A DNA stretch of 64,000 nt, from the NCBI RefSeq assembly GCF_003977605.1, contig NZ_RYYU01000001.1, positions 1,112,039 to 1,176,038 of the forward strand, read 5' to 3'. Shown in pieces: positions 1 to 9,220 of this stretch. Source of the stretch: Prevotella koreensis (GTDB lineage: Bacteria; Bacteroidota; Bacteroidia; Bacteroidales; Bacteroidaceae). The position numbers and the translations under genes are program-made. A model generated the notes under the pieces. That model did not search any database, was not told where the DNA came from, and worked only from the letters and a program-made list of their open reading frames with translations. Within the stretch, counting starts at the first letter, position 1. The number at the start of each line of letters is the position of its first letter.

Positions 1-932
1 TCACGCTCATCGTTTCCGCCCATAGATGGATTCTTGGAGCGTGCCCTTCCCACTGCATCAATCTCGTCAATGAAGATTATACAGGGTGACTTTTCCTTTG
101 CCTGACGGAACAAATCGCGAACACGACTGGCACCGACACCCACGAACATCTCTACGAAATCAGAACCCGACATCGAGAAGAACGGCACTCCTGCCTCGCC
201 GGCAACAGCCTTTGCGAGCAGTGTTTTACCCGTTCCCGGAGGTCCTACGAGCAATGCTCCCTTAGGAATTTTACCTCCGAGGTCGGTATATTTTCTTGGA
301 TTCTTCAGAAATTCGACAATCTCCTGAACCTCTTGCTTTGCTCCTTCCTGTCCCGCCACGTCTTTGAACGTAACGTTTATCTCGCCTCCCTTTTCATACA
401 TCTTGGCCTTGCTCTTGCCCACCGAGAACACTCCCGAAGAGCCTGCACCGCCTCCCATACGCTTCATTATCAATATCCATATAACGATGAGTATGATGAA
501 AGGAGAGAAATTAATAAGGATATTCAGCAAACCGTTGTCCTTACGGTTCTGATAGTCAAGTTGTCCCTTGAACTTCCCTTGTTCTTTCGCAGCACTGATA
601 AACTCTTCCACCTTGTCAACACTGCCATATTCCACTTCAAGATAAGGATTTTTCCCCACCTTGTCGAGACCTGTCTTGAATATACGTCTCACGTATTCCG
701 GCTTCACGAACATCTTCAAGACATTGTCGCTTTTGTTCACTTCCACCTTCTGTGCATATCCGCTATCCACATAAGCCTTGAACTCATCATACGTAGCGGT
801 CTTATTCATACCCCCACCTATGCTGTCACCTCCCGAAAAATAGAATGCCACGAGAGCCAGCAATATCATTATATAAATCCAACTCATGTTGAACTTCGGC
901 ATCTTCGGACGGTTATTGTTGTTTTGTTCCAT
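1..932 (-). CDS. ftsH: ATP-dependent zinc metalloprotease FtsH, N-terminal part (truncated by window edge)
   Basis: Membrane-anchored AAA+ protease that unfolds and degrades misfolded membrane and regulatory proteins. About 310 N-terminal residues are visible on the complement strand. The protein starts [20 protein letters not shown], followed by a first membrane helix, a non-cytoplasmic segment and a second helix just before the glycine-rich KRMGGGAG linker. The AAA domain shows Walker A GPPGTGKT (near 205-255) and Walker B FIDEID (near 60-80). The HExxH zinc protease site lies beyond the left edge. The start is the ATG ahead of the N/K-rich leader. RsfS lies immediately upstream in the same direction, so the two are probably co-transcribed, an arrangement I recall from Bacteroidetes. 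Confidence 0.95.
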   Translation of the reverse strand, partial: MEQNNNNRPKMPKFNMSWIYIMILLALVAFYFSGGDSIGGGMNKTATYDEFKAYVDSGYAQKVEVNKSDNVLKMFVKPEYVRRIFKTGLDKVGKNPYLEVEYGSVDKVEEFISAAKEQGKFKGQLDYQNRKDNGLLNILINFSPFIILIVIWILIMKRMGGGAGSSGVFSVGKSKAKMYEKGGEINVTFKDVAGQEGAKQEVQEIVEFLKNPRKYTDLGGKIPKGALLVGPPGTGKTLLAKAVAGEAGVPFFSMSGSDFVEMFVGVGASRVRDLFRQAKEKSPCIIFIDEIDAVGRARSKNPSMGGNDER

Positions 933-1018
933 TTCTCTATCAGACGATTGTCCTTATTGTTTTTAACTTAGAATTTCATATTTTTTCAAACTTCTCTCCT
1001 TATTTTTCGCTCCCGATA

Positions 1019-1378
1019 TTAATCAATATTTGGAATAACGTCCACTTTGGCATCCTCCCACAGTCGCTCTATGTTGTAATACTCACGAGTCTCAGGCAGG
1101 AAAATATGCACCATCACGTCCACATAGTCCATCGCAATCCACTGAGCCTGCTGCTCTCCCACAACGCGTATGGGCTTCTCGCCGGCCTTATCGCGTGCCA
1201 TATCCTCCACCGAGTCCATGATTGCCGACACCTGAGTGGGCGAATTTCCGGTACATATCACAAAATAGTTACAGATTGCTCCCTCTATTCCCTGCATATC
1301 TACAATAACGATTTCTTGCCCTTTCTTCTCTTGAATACCTTGGGTAATAACTTCTACAAGTTGTTTTACTGTTGTCAT
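1019..1378 (-). CDS. rsfS: Ribosome silencing factor RsfS (Iojap/DUF143 family)
   Basis: Binds ribosomal protein uL14 on the 50S subunit and blocks subunit joining when translation must be reduced. The 119-residue length is normal for the family. The sequence shows the typical core: DMQGIEGAICNYFVICTGNS near residues 27-46, and the C-terminal signature WIAMDYVDVMVHIFLPETRE followed by YYNIERLWEDA. It precedes ftsH on the same strand with an 86-base gap. A strong -7 box lies about 55 bases upstream of its ATG, so this gene probably heads the rsfS-ftsH transcript. Confidence 0.93.
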   Translation of the reverse strand: MTTVKQLVEVITQGIQEKKGQEIVIVDMQGIEGAICNYFVICTGNSPTQVSAIMDSVEDMARDKAGEKPIRVVGEQQAQWIAMDYVDVMVHIFLPETREYYNIERLWEDAKVDVIPNID

Positions 1379-1433
1379 TTAAGTAATTAATGATTTGATT
1401 TTTTATGCGCTTATTTCGTGCGCAAAATGTTAT

Positions 1434-1442
1434 GCAAAGGTA
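1434..1442 (-). promoter_or_regulatory. Bacteroidetes -7 box for rsfS-ftsH
   Basis: TACCTTTGC on the complement strand matches the Bacteroidetes -7 consensus TAnnTTTG and sits about 55 bases upstream of the rsfS start. Confidence 0.6.
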
Positions 1443-1514
1443 CATCTTATAATCGTAAAACCACTAATATCGATTATTAATTTGATATTTTTTAGAAAAA
1501 AGTAAAGAAAAACC

Positions 1515-1545
1515 TTTGTATTTTAAAAATTATATGTACCTTTGC
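1515..1545 (+). promoter_or_regulatory. Promoter of tRNA-Gln
   Basis: A TTTG -33 box followed after 18 bases by TACCTTTGC, the Bacteroidetes sigma-ABfr type promoter. It lies about 68 bases before the tRNA, so a short 5' leader is expected. Confidence 0.7.
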
Positions 1546-1612
1546 ACCCGCAATTCGGGTGTAGTTTGTGGGAGAACAAGCGGAAACACCGTCATCCATT
1601 GCTTTAAATGAT

Positions 1613-1682
1613 TGGGGTATGGTGTAATGGTAACACTACAGATTCTGGTCCTGTCATTCTTGGTTCGAGTCCGAGTACCCCA
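1613..1682 (+). tRNA. tRNA-Gln (anticodon CTG)
   Basis: A complete cloverleaf can be folded: acceptor TGGGGTA/TACCCCA, D stem GTGT/ACAC, anticodon loop TTCTGGT with CTG at the anticodon position, and T arm CTTGG-TTCGAGT-CCGAG. CCA is not encoded. The anticodon stem ACAGA/CCTGT has an A-C mismatch at its last pair beside the loop. A promoter lies upstream and a terminator follows, so it is a single-gene transcription unit. Confidence 0.93.
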
Positions 1683-1688
1683 ACAACG

Positions 1689-1724
1689 AGAGGTTATGTC
1701 GCTATAGGCATAACCTCTTTTTTT
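1689..1724 (+). terminator. Rho-independent terminator of tRNA-Gln
   Basis: A perfect 10-bp stem AGAGGTTATG/CATAACCTCT is followed directly by seven T residues, just downstream of the tRNA. Confidence 0.85.
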
Positions 1725-1741
1725 ACATATATACAAGTAAA

Positions 1742-1775
1742 AAATCCCCGCAACCTGTTACGATTGCGGGGATTT
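1742..1775. terminator. Hairpin terminator, probably of the DUF349 gene
   Basis: A perfect 12-bp stem AAATCCCCGCAA/TTGCGGGGATTT with A/T tails on both sides. It lies 25 bases past the stop codon of the DUF349 gene and could also act as a second stop for the tRNA transcript. Confidence 0.65.
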
Positions 1776-1800
1776 ATATATTATGTTGCACTGCGACTTA

Positions 1801-3657
1801 TTATTGTTCGCTGTTCTCTTCGTCGATAGTCTTTATCTTCTGGCGCACCAGTTCGCATTCATCTTTCAGTTTCTGCACCTTACGGTTCATCTCATCAATC
1901 AGCGAATTACCTTTCTTCGAAGCAACATTTAGGAAGCCGAGGTTGTTCTCGTAGGTCTGAATTTCTTGTTTCAAGCCTTCGTAACGACGCATCAGTCGTG
2001 AACGTTCGCTATCGAGCGAACCCTCCCCGCGTTCTGCCATACTTTTCACCGAACTGCGGAAATTGTCGAGACGGCGACGGTTGGCACTGATGTTAAGTTC
2101 ATTATAGATACGGTCGAGAACCTCACGATATTCCTTATAGATTTTATCTTTCTCCTTGAAAGGCACATGTCCGATGCCGTTATACTCATCAGTAAGTTGG
2201 TGTACCTTATCCTTTACATCCTCACCTGCCTCTTCGAGTATGGTCTTCAATTGTGCTATTATGCCGCGCTTCTTCTCCAAATTCTCTTTCTCAGCCTTTC
2301 TTGTGCCCGATGTTGCTTCGTTACGAGCCTCAAAGAACTTATTGCAAGCAGCGAGGAAATCATTCCACAGTTGGTCTCCGAGTTTTTTAGACACCATTCC
2401 TATGGTCTTCCATTCTTTCTGCAAAGCAATCAGTTTGTCGCCCGTCGCTTTCCAGTCAGTACTGTCCTGAAGTGCCTGCGCCTGCTCAACGAGTGCACGT
2501 TTCTTCTCTGCATTCTCGCTGAAACGCTGCTTCAAGTCCTTGAAATATTCTGATTTCTTGCCAAAGAAGTCATCACATGCCTTGCGGAAACGTTCAAAAA
2601 TCTTAACGTTCATCTTCTGGGGAGCAAAGCCTATGGTCTTCCACTCTTTCTGGATTTCCATTATCTCCTTCGTATTCTTGTCCCAATCGGCCGCACCCTT
2701 GTTCTCTCTCTGCACAATCTCCTCAACCCTTTCACAGAGGGCAGTCTTGCGAACGAGATTATCTTGTTCCTTTGCACGCACGTTATCGTAGTGCTGTTGG
2801 TGTTTCTTGTTGATTACGGTAGATGCCGCCTTGAAGCGTGCCCACACCTCATCACGCAATTCTCTTGCCACCGGACCCGTCTCGCGATACTCCTGATGCA
2901 GATTCTGCAGTTGGTGGAACGCACTTATAATGTCTTCCTCTTCGGCGAGTTTTTCTGCCGCTTCACACAGTTTTGTCTTTTTTTCGAGGTTCTTCTTGAA
3001 GTCGTATTCGCGTGCTTCACTGTTCAGTTTCAGCAAATCATAGAATTGCTCAACGTAGAGTTGATAACTGCGCCACAGTTCGTTGGCCTTGTCAGCCGGC
3101 ACGAGTTTTATCTCTTTCCATTCCTGCTGCAACTGCTTGAACTGTTGGTATGACTTGTTGGCTTCCTCCGGCGATGTCGCCATTGTTCTCACCTTTTCAA
3201 TTATCTCTTGTTTTTTCTTCAGGTTTTCCTGTTTCTCTTCTTCTTGTTGTTGGAAAATCTTTGCACGTCGTTCCTTGATGAGAATCATCTCGCTCTTGAA
3301 TGCTTCTTCCTCATCATCAGGCATAACATGGTATTTCTCAGGATCGCCTCCGGCATCGAGATACTCCTTCAGTGCAGCCTCACGCTCTGCCTTATGAAAT
3401 TTGTAGAATGAAGATTTCAGCGCATCGACCTCTTCTTTGTTCGGCGCGCCTTCTCCATGAGCAATTTCCTGCAACCTTTCTATTATTTCCTTTTTAGTTT
3501 CATAGACCTTTGAGGGTTGCTCCTCTTGCTTTACTTCCTCTGCCTGAGCACCTGCAGTATCTGCCATCGGCTCACTATTCACTACTTCAGCCGTATTCTC
3601 GACTGCCATTTCTTCCATTTGTGCCTTATCCAAGGTATTCTCCTGAGAGTCCATCAT
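1801..3657 (-). CDS. DUF349 domain-containing protein
   Basis: About 618 residues, highly charged and largely alpha-helical. It contains several copies of the DUF349 repeat, each with a W-K-x-I-G core (WKEIKLVP, WKTIGFAP, WKTIGMVS) followed by an F/LW-x-x-F segment. The N-terminus is acidic and disordered-looking, rich in E, A and Q. Function is not established; the family is common in Bacteroidetes and has no catalytic motif that I can see. I chose the ATG ATG that gives MMDSQENTLDK. An earlier in-frame ATG adds 15 basic residues (MLGRKSRIINYKDSY) and cannot be excluded. The gene stands alone, between the convergent tRNA-Gln unit and corA. Confidence 0.85.
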   Translation of the reverse strand: MMDSQENTLDKAQMEEMAVENTAEVVNSEPMADTAGAQAEEVKQEEQPSKVYETKKEIIERLQEIAHGEGAPNKEEVDALKSSFYKFHKAEREAALKEYLDAGGDPEKYHVMPDDEEEAFKSEMILIKERRAKIFQQQEEEKQENLKKKQEIIEKVRTMATSPEEANKSYQQFKQLQQEWKEIKLVPADKANELWRSYQLYVEQFYDLLKLNSEAREYDFKKNLEKKTKLCEAAEKLAEEEDIISAFHQLQNLHQEYRETGPVARELRDEVWARFKAASTVINKKHQQHYDNVRAKEQDNLVRKTALCERVEEIVQRENKGAADWDKNTKEIMEIQKEWKTIGFAPQKMNVKIFERFRKACDDFFGKKSEYFKDLKQRFSENAEKKRALVEQAQALQDSTDWKATGDKLIALQKEWKTIGMVSKKLGDQLWNDFLAACNKFFEARNEATSGTRKAEKENLEKKRGIIAQLKTILEEAGEDVKDKVHQLTDEYNGIGHVPFKEKDKIYKEYREVLDRIYNELNISANRRRLDNFRSSVKSMAERGEGSLDSERSRLMRRYEGLKQEIQTYENNLGFLNVASKKGNSLIDEMNRKVQKLKDECELVRQKIKTIDEENSEQ

Positions 3658-3789
3658 GTAACTGTCTTTATAGTTGATGATTCGAGATTTTCTCCCCAAC
3701 ATAGAGGATTATAACTACATTCAACGTGCGAAATTACGTCTTTTATTTTAAATAACCTAAAAAAAGAATGTTTTTTTCACTTTTTCGAT

Positions 3790-4716
3790 TCAAATAAGCC
3801 TTCTCCAACGCAAAACAGCCCACGAACCGAAAGAAACAAGCAGAGATATAACCAATGCGATGATGAAACCGAATGGGCTGTCTTCCATGCCGTTTATGAG
3901 GTTCATTCCGAAAAGCGATGCTACGAGCGTGGGGAACATCATCACGATTGTCACCACGGTGAGCGTGCGCATCACGGTGTTCATGTTATTGTTGATTATG
4001 CTCGAATAGGTGTCCATTGTAGATTCGAGAATGTCGGAGTAGATATTTGTCGTCTCGCGAGCCTGACTCATCTCGATGTTCACGTCTTCTATCAGGTCGG
4101 CATCAAGTTCATCGACCTGCAATTTGAACTTCAACTTCTGCAGCAGGTTCTCGTTCCCACGTATCGAAGTGATGAAGTATGTAAGCGAGTCCTGAAGCCT
4201 ACTCAGTCCTATAAGCGACTCATTGTCAACACCTTTATCGAGGTCTTGCTTCGCACGTTCTATTATGTTGTTTATTTGTTTCAAGCGTTTCAGATACCAC
4301 ACTGCCGATGAGAGGAAGAGTCTGAAAATCATATCCACATAGTCGGTAAAGCCCGAACCGCGCCTCTGATGAAAACTTATGAAATCGAGCATCATATTGG
4401 TTTCGTAGTAGCACACCGTTATTGTAACGTCGCGCTTATGTATTATGCCGAGAGGCACGGTTGTGAAAGGGGTGCGGGAACGCACCTCTTTAACGTATGG
4501 GATACGCAAGATGATGAGCATCCAGCCGTCGTCATATTCGTAGCGGGCACGCTCGTCGGTATCGCTGATGTCAGAAATGAAATAGTCGGGGATGCCGAAT
4601 CTTTCTTCAAGTTCACGCTGATCCTCGTCGGTCGGACATGTTACCTGTGTCCAACAGTTCGGTTGCCACTCTGTCAATTGCTTTAGGCAACCTGTTGTGT
4701 TCCAGTATTTCTTCAT
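3790..4716 (-). CDS. corA: CorA-type magnesium/divalent cation transporter
   Basis: Inner-membrane pentameric Mg2+ (or Co2+/Ni2+) channel. The 308-residue length fits the family. A long cytoplasmic alpha/beta domain is followed by the stalk helix and two C-terminal membrane helices. The CorA signature GMN is present as FGMNLINGME at about residues 269-278, in the loop between the helices, and the protein ends in a basic tail, WRRLI. The start ATG follows five A residues. The transcript appears to carry a leader of about 180 bases with a short upstream reading frame (separate entry), which suggests post-initiation control by magnesium. That link is inferred. Confidence 0.92.
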   Translation of the reverse strand: MKKYWNTTGCLKQLTEWQPNCWTQVTCPTDEDQRELEERFGIPDYFISDISDTDERARYEYDDGWMLIILRIPYVKEVRSRTPFTTVPLGIIHKRDVTITVCYYETNMMLDFISFHQRRGSGFTDYVDMIFRLFLSSAVWYLKRLKQINNIIERAKQDLDKGVDNESLIGLSRLQDSLTYFITSIRGNENLLQKLKFKLQVDELDADLIEDVNIEMSQARETTNIYSDILESTMDTYSSIINNNMNTVMRTLTVVTIVMMFPTLVASLFGMNLINGMEDSPFGFIIALVISLLVSFGSWAVLRWRRLI

Positions 4717-4781
4717 TTTTTCTAATCCTTCAATGATTCTTTTGGCGAAGGATTAGCCCTGCGGAAGTGGTAATCCTCTGC

Positions 4782-4823
4782 CTACGATAAGTTCTCGTTA
4801 TTTTCCGCCGGATAGTCGTCCAT
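4782..4823 (-). CDS. Candidate leader peptide upstream of corA
   Basis: A 13-codon frame encodes MDDYPAENNENLS and stops at TAG. The same frame then stays open for 19 more codons (AEDYHFRRANPSPKESLKD) and ends in a second TAG only 5 bases before the corA ATG. The peptide is acidic with an early proline. The frame could be a regulatory leader peptide comparable in position to CorL/MgtL of enterobacteria, a read-through product, or a decayed small gene. No homology was checked. Confidence 0.35.
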   Translation of the reverse strand: MDDYPAENNENLS

Positions 4824-4904
4824 ACTGTTGTTTCTTTTGATTAATATTGGCGCATATACCGTTCTGATTGTTATTTTTTATGGTATTATGCACGATTTTC
4901 GGCT

Positions 4905-4913
4905 GCAAAGATA
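4905..4913 (-). promoter_or_regulatory. -7 box for corA
   Basis: TATCTTTGC on the complement strand matches TAnnTTTG. Transcription starting just downstream gives a leader of about 180 bases before corA. From here to the pepD stop at 5257 I see only the pepD terminator. Confidence 0.55.
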
Positions 4914-5123
4914 ATATTTTTTTTTCTAACACGAGCATTATCGTATTTTTTTCGATTAAGAATTTTGGAAAAATTTAGGATAAAGGGGTATTTTTGAGGG
5001 GATAAAGGAGGATTACAATATTGAAATGGGATTTTTATTTTAGACTTGGGCGGCGTAGGTATTGAGGGGCGATTATCGGTTTCGGGTGGAATAATATTGA
5101 TAGGTCGTAAGGTTATATAAAAA

Positions 5124-5169
5124 TTATCATAGAGTTATCCGGAGATTTTTCGGGACAACTCTATGATAA
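5124..5169 (-). terminator. Rho-independent terminator of pepD
   Basis: A stem of about 17 bp, TTATCATAGAGTTGTCC on the complement strand paired with GGATAACTCTATGATAA (one G-T), followed by a T-rich run. It lies about 90 bases after the pepD stop. Confidence 0.75.
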
Positions 5170-5256
5170 AATTGGGATTTATTTGAATCCTTTGGGATAA
5201 GACTGAGGATTTCCGGGATTATCAGGAAGACCCTAACAATTCCGGAAAACAGCCTC

Positions 5257-6717
5257 TTATTTCACAGGAACTTCCTCAAGTGCCTTCTTCAGCAATTCCC
5301 AGAACGGCTCTGCAGTCTTCCAGAGTGCACGCTCGGTAGTTGTATGCGGAGAGCGAATGGTAGGACCAAAACTTACCACATCAAGTTGCGGATACTTGCC
5401 AAGGATTATCGAGCACTCCAAACCGGCATGATCAACCTGCACGATACCGTCCTCACCGCTCAGTTCTTTATACACACGCAGCATCAGTGCGAGAACCTCA
5501 GAATCCGGGTTCGGATCCCAACCGCCGTAACTTCCGGCAGTTTCCACCTTCATTCCGGCCATGTTGAAACAACTCTCAATTGTATTCACAACATAGTCTC
5601 TCATATCCTCACGACTTGAGCGGGCAAGAATCTTCACAAAAGCATCACCACCCTCGATGTCTATGATGGCAAGGTTAGAACTTGTTTCCACAACATCGGG
5701 ATAAGAAGGAATCATACGGATAACACCGTCATGGCATGCATAAATGGCATTAATGAGATTATCCTGAACCTCTACAGGCACTTGCTTGGCAGGTGCCTCA
5801 ACATCTTCTGCGAAGAACTCAATGCCATTTGTCTCTATCATCTTGAACTCATCGATGAACAGTTCTTTCCACTCCTCAACAAGTTCTTTCACTGCCTCAA
5901 CATTCTCTTTCGGCAAAGTGAGCACTGTCTCGGCCTTGAAAGGAATAGCATTGCGCATGTTTCCGCCATGCCAAGTAGCCAAACGAGCGTCACACTTAGC
6001 GATAGCCTCGCGAACGAAGCGCACCATCAATTTGTTAGCATTGGCTCTGCCCTCGTTTATCTCCAGTCCGGAGTGTCCTCCACGGAGGCCTTTTATCGTT
6101 ACGCGAACTGCAACATCTTCCTTGTCGGTGTCAACTTCCTTATAGCCAAGTATGGCTGTTACGTCTATACCACCGGCACTTCCGATAACGAACTTGCCCC
6201 ATGTCTCAGAGTCGAGGTTGAACAGAATGTCGCCATTAAGTTCGCCTGCGGGCAGGTCGTTGGCTCCACACATACCGGTTTCCTCATCTGCTGTGATGAG
6301 AGCCTCTACCGGACCATGCTTCAAAGTCTTATCTTCCATAACGGCCATAATGGCTGCAACGCCCAAGCCATTGTCTGCACCAAGTGTGGTATTGTTTGCC
6401 TTTACCCACTCACCGTCAATCCACGGTTCAATCGGGTCTGTCTCGAAGTTATGCTTACTGTCGTAAGATTTCTGTGGCACCATGTCCATGTGAGCCTGCA
6501 GTATCACACCCTTACGGTTCTCCATACCGGCAGTTGCGGGTTTGCGCATTACTATATTGCCGGCCGGATCTTTGAAAGCCTCTACTCCTGCCTGCTTTGC
6601 GAAGTCAAGCAAGAATGTCTCTATTTTCTCAAGATGTCCTGATGGATGTGGAACTTGTGTCAATGCATAGAAGTTCTTCCAGATACATTGCGGTTTAAGA
6701 TTTAAGATTTCGTTCAT
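5257..6717 (-). CDS. pepD: Aminoacyl-histidine dipeptidase (cytosol non-specific dipeptidase, M20 family)
   Basis: Cytosolic zinc dipeptidase that splits X-His and other dipeptides. The 486 residues match the PepD family length. Metal-site motifs are visible: QAHMDMVPQ near residues 74-82, the bridging-aspartate region GADNGLGVAAIMA near 118, and ADEETGMCGA near 142, with the general-base glutamate. The lid-domain segment GLRGGHSGLEI is present near 210. A -7 box lies about 40 bases upstream of the ATG and a clear hairpin terminator follows, so this is a single-gene unit. Confidence 0.95.
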   Translation of the reverse strand: MNEILNLKPQCIWKNFYALTQVPHPSGHLEKIETFLLDFAKQAGVEAFKDPAGNIVMRKPATAGMENRKGVILQAHMDMVPQKSYDSKHNFETDPIEPWIDGEWVKANNTTLGADNGLGVAAIMAVMEDKTLKHGPVEALITADEETGMCGANDLPAGELNGDILFNLDSETWGKFVIGSAGGIDVTAILGYKEVDTDKEDVAVRVTIKGLRGGHSGLEINEGRANANKLMVRFVREAIAKCDARLATWHGGNMRNAIPFKAETVLTLPKENVEAVKELVEEWKELFIDEFKMIETNGIEFFAEDVEAPAKQVPVEVQDNLINAIYACHDGVIRMIPSYPDVVETSSNLAIIDIEGGDAFVKILARSSREDMRDYVVNTIESCFNMAGMKVETAGSYGGWDPNPDSEVLALMLRVYKELSGEDGIVQVDHAGLECSIILGKYPQLDVVSFGPTIRSPHTTTERALWKTAEPFWELLKKALEEVPVK

Positions 6718-6753
6718 AGTTGTTATATCTTATTTTAATTTAAAGTTTCGACC

Positions 6754-6762
6754 GCAAAGATA
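6754..6762 (-). promoter_or_regulatory. -7 box for pepD
   Basis: TATCTTTGC on the complement strand, about 37 bases upstream of the pepD ATG. Confidence 0.55.
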
Positions 6763-6825
6763 TAAAAAAACTATTCCACCGCCAAATCTTTTCACTACAA
6801 ATTTCCGTATTACATTGATTTACGC

Positions 6826-6834
6826 TACCTTTGC
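6826..6834 (+). promoter_or_regulatory. -7 box for the flippase-like gene
   Basis: TACCTTTGC on the plus strand. Its position 14 bases before the ATG at 6848 implies a very short leader and rules out the earlier in-frame codon at 6815 as the start. Confidence 0.6.
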
Positions 6835-6847
6835 ACGCGATTACAAT

Positions 6848-7855
6848 ATGACAGAGCAAAAGAAAATCATTTCGAATGCGGTGAAAATCGCAATGCCTAT
6901 TATCTTGGGCGCAGCAATACTCTACTGGATGTATCGCGACTTCGATTTCGGGAGCATCAAAAACGTGATGCTGCACGAGATGAATTGGACGTGGATGATT
7001 CTCTCCATGCCTTTCGGAATATTGGCGCAAATGTTCCGCGGATGGCGTTGGAAAATGGCGTTGGAGCCGTTAGGCGAAACCCCACGCACCTCCACCTGTA
7101 TCAACAGCATATTCATGAGTTACGCCGCCTCCCTCGTGATTCCGCGTATCGGAGAGTTCACCCGTTGCGGTGTGCTGCGACAGTACGACGGAGTGTCTTT
7201 CCCCAAGGCATTGGGCACTGTTGTCACCGAGCGTGCCATTGACACATTGCTCGTACTTGCCATAACCTCACTGACACTGCTGTGGCAGATGAGCCTTTTC
7301 GGAGTATTCTTCGAAAAGACCGGTACAAGCATCGACTCTATACTCTCCGGCTTCTCACCGGCAGGCTATCTCGTCACCATTATATGTGGCATTGCTGCAA
7401 TCATTCTGCTCCACCTGCTCTTTCGCCGCCTTAGTATATATAATAAGGTACGCTCAACATTGGGCGGAATATGGCAGGGCGTGATGTCGCTACGCGGTGT
7501 GCGCAACAAACCATTGTTCACCTTTTACACACTGGCAATATGGGGAAGTTATTTCATGCACTACTACCTCACGTTTTTCTGCTTTGATGCCACGTCCCAC
7601 CTCGGCATGTCATGCGCTCTCGTAACATTCATTGTGGGGTCTATCGCAGTGATAGTACCGACCCCGAATGGTGCCGGCCCTTGGCATTTCGCAGTAAAAA
7701 CGATGCTCATACTATACCTCGTGCCAGACCCGCAGGCTCTTTATTTTGTGCTTATCGTGCATACCCTACAGACCATGCTCGTTGTTCTGCTTGGCGTATA
7801 TGCGTGGGTGGCACAGTCGTTCCACAGCAAGAAAGCACCTGTAAATCAAGGATAA
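6848..7855 (+). CDS. Lysylphosphatidylglycerol synthase-type transmembrane (UPF0104/flippase-like) protein
   Basis: An integral membrane protein of 335 residues with about eight hydrophobic helices. Features typical of the LPG_synthase_TM group are visible: RGWRWKMALEPLG, then ASLVIPRIGEFTRCGVLRQY (residues about 100-120), TERAIDT, and the later VPTPNGAGPWHFAV segment near residue 270. In MprF proteins such a domain flips aminoacylated lipids. Free-standing versions in Bacteroidetes have no assigned substrate, so the role is inferred as lipid handling. I start at MTEQKK because the upstream codons overlap the promoter. Confidence 0.85.
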   Translation: MTEQKKIISNAVKIAMPIILGAAILYWMYRDFDFGSIKNVMLHEMNWTWMILSMPFGILAQMFRGWRWKMALEPLGETPRTSTCINSIFMSYAASLVIPRIGEFTRCGVLRQYDGVSFPKALGTVVTERAIDTLLVLAITSLTLLWQMSLFGVFFEKTGTSIDSILSGFSPAGYLVTIICGIAAIILLHLLFRRLSIYNKVRSTLGGIWQGVMSLRGVRNKPLFTFYTLAIWGSYFMHYYLTFFCFDATSHLGMSCALVTFIVGSIAVIVPTPNGAGPWHFAVKTMLILYLVPDPQALYFVLIVHTLQTMLVVLLGVYAWVAQSFHSKKAPVNQG

Positions 7856-7888
7856 AGCAAGTCGTCAACACTCTTCATAAAACCAAAA

Positions 7889-7966
7889 CAGGCGAATTTG
7901 CCAACCAATTTCGCCCATTTTGCTTTGCAATTTCGCCCAATTTAGTCAGCAAATTGGGCGAAATTG
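7889..7966. repeat. Intergenic 22-bp-unit array, copy 1
   Basis: Three to four units of about 22 bp built on CAATTTCGCCCA or its reverse complement TGGGCGAAATTG. It lies between the flippase-like gene and the lpxB stop codon. Three related arrays lie near 16.8, 31.6 and 44.8 kb. Confidence 0.75.
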
Positions 7967-8015
7967 TTTTCATAAAGTTTGCCGAGTGGCAACCCGCAGA
8001 TAATTCAACCGGAAA

Positions 8016-9164
8016 TCACGGAGTATCTTTGCGCAGCAACGACAGCATTATGCGCGCCGTCTCATCTGCCGCATTGTTATGTCCGAGAGCCGCCTCCATG
8101 CGCTCATAGCCACGAAGCATCGCCTCACGAGCATTGCCCCCCGGCAATATCGAGCGCAGACACGCACTAAGATTTTCATCGGTGAAGGAATCGGCAACAA
8201 GTTCCGGCACCACTTCTTCCCCCGCAATGAGGTTGACAAGCGAAACATACGACACCTTGATAACCTTCTTGCGCAGATAGCCGATTACAGAGGGCATCGG
8301 TGTCTCATAACACACCACCTGTGGAACACGAAAGAGCGCAGTCTCAAGTGTAGCCGTACCGCTCGTGACTAAAGCCGCAGTAGCATTCATTAAAAGCGCG
8401 AACGCGTTGTTATCAATAATACTCACACCATAATCGCAAACAAATTTGTCATAATATCCACGCTCGATACCGGGCGCACCGGCCAGTACCAAATTATAGT
8501 CGCGTGAATGTTCTGCTGCCGCACGGAGCATTGCCGGAAGATTGTCTTTTATCTCCTGTTTCCTACTGCCTGCCAAGAGTGCTATTATCGGACGTTCGTC
8601 AAGGCCGTATCTTGCGCGGAACTCCTCGGCCGTTTCTTTGCAATTGTCACGGAAACAGTTCACTTCTGTCGCCGTAGGATTGCCAACATAATGTATGGGA
8701 TAGTTATGTTTTTTCTCGAAGAAGTCTTTCTCAAAAGGCAATATCGAGAACAATTCGTCAATATCGCGCCTTATATTCTTTATCCGATACTCCTTCCATG
8801 CCCACAGTTTCGGTGAGATATAGTAATATATAGGAATGTCTGAATGACGGTGCACATACTTCGCTATATCGAGATTGAAACCGGGATAGTCAACGAGTAT
8901 AAGCACATCGGGATTCCAGTTGAGCACATCGCGCTTGCACATCTTCATATTTTTGGATATTGTACGCAAGTGCAGCAGCACAGGAATGAAACCCATATAA
9001 GCCATATCACGGTAGTGACGCACGCGCGTACCCCCCACTCCGGTCATCAAATCGCCACCAAGAAAACGGAAATCCGCTTCCGGGTCGCGCTCACTGATTG
9101 CCTGCATCAGGTGGGAAGCGTGCAGGTCTCCACTCGCTTCGCCTACTATAATATAGTATTTCAT
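8016..9164 (-). CDS. lpxB: Lipid-A-disaccharide synthase
   Basis: Glycosyltransferase family 19 enzyme of lipid A synthesis. It joins UDP-2,3-diacylglucosamine to lipid X at the inner membrane. The 382 residues match the family. Recognised motifs are the N-terminal GEASGDLHASHLM, GGDLM near residue 36, VDYPGFNLDIAKY near 92-104, YYISPKLWAWKEYRI near 118, and LAGSRKQEI near 195. It follows surE on the same strand with a 56-base gap, so the two probably form an operon, as in other Bacteroidetes. Confidence 0.95.
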   Translation of the reverse strand: MKYYIIVGEASGDLHASHLMQAISERDPEADFRFLGGDLMTGVGGTRVRHYRDMAYMGFIPVLLHLRTISKNMKMCKRDVLNWNPDVLILVDYPGFNLDIAKYVHRHSDIPIYYYISPKLWAWKEYRIKNIRRDIDELFSILPFEKDFFEKKHNYPIHYVGNPTATEVNCFRDNCKETAEEFRARYGLDERPIIALLAGSRKQEIKDNLPAMLRAAAEHSRDYNLVLAGAPGIERGYYDKFVCDYGVSIIDNNAFALLMNATAALVTSGTATLETALFRVPQVVCYETPMPSVIGYLRKKVIKVSYVSLVNLIAGEEVVPELVADSFTDENLSACLRSILPGGNAREAMLRGYERMEAALGHNNAADETARIMLSLLRKDTP

Positions 9165-9220
9165 AACTTACGTGCCATTTTTCTATCCTCTTAACTAATC
9201 AACCTCACAGCCTTTACTAT

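Noticed and set aside
333..971. A 212-codon plus-strand frame
   Set aside because: It lies antisense to ftsH, whose AAA motifs are clear; the product has no recognisable family.
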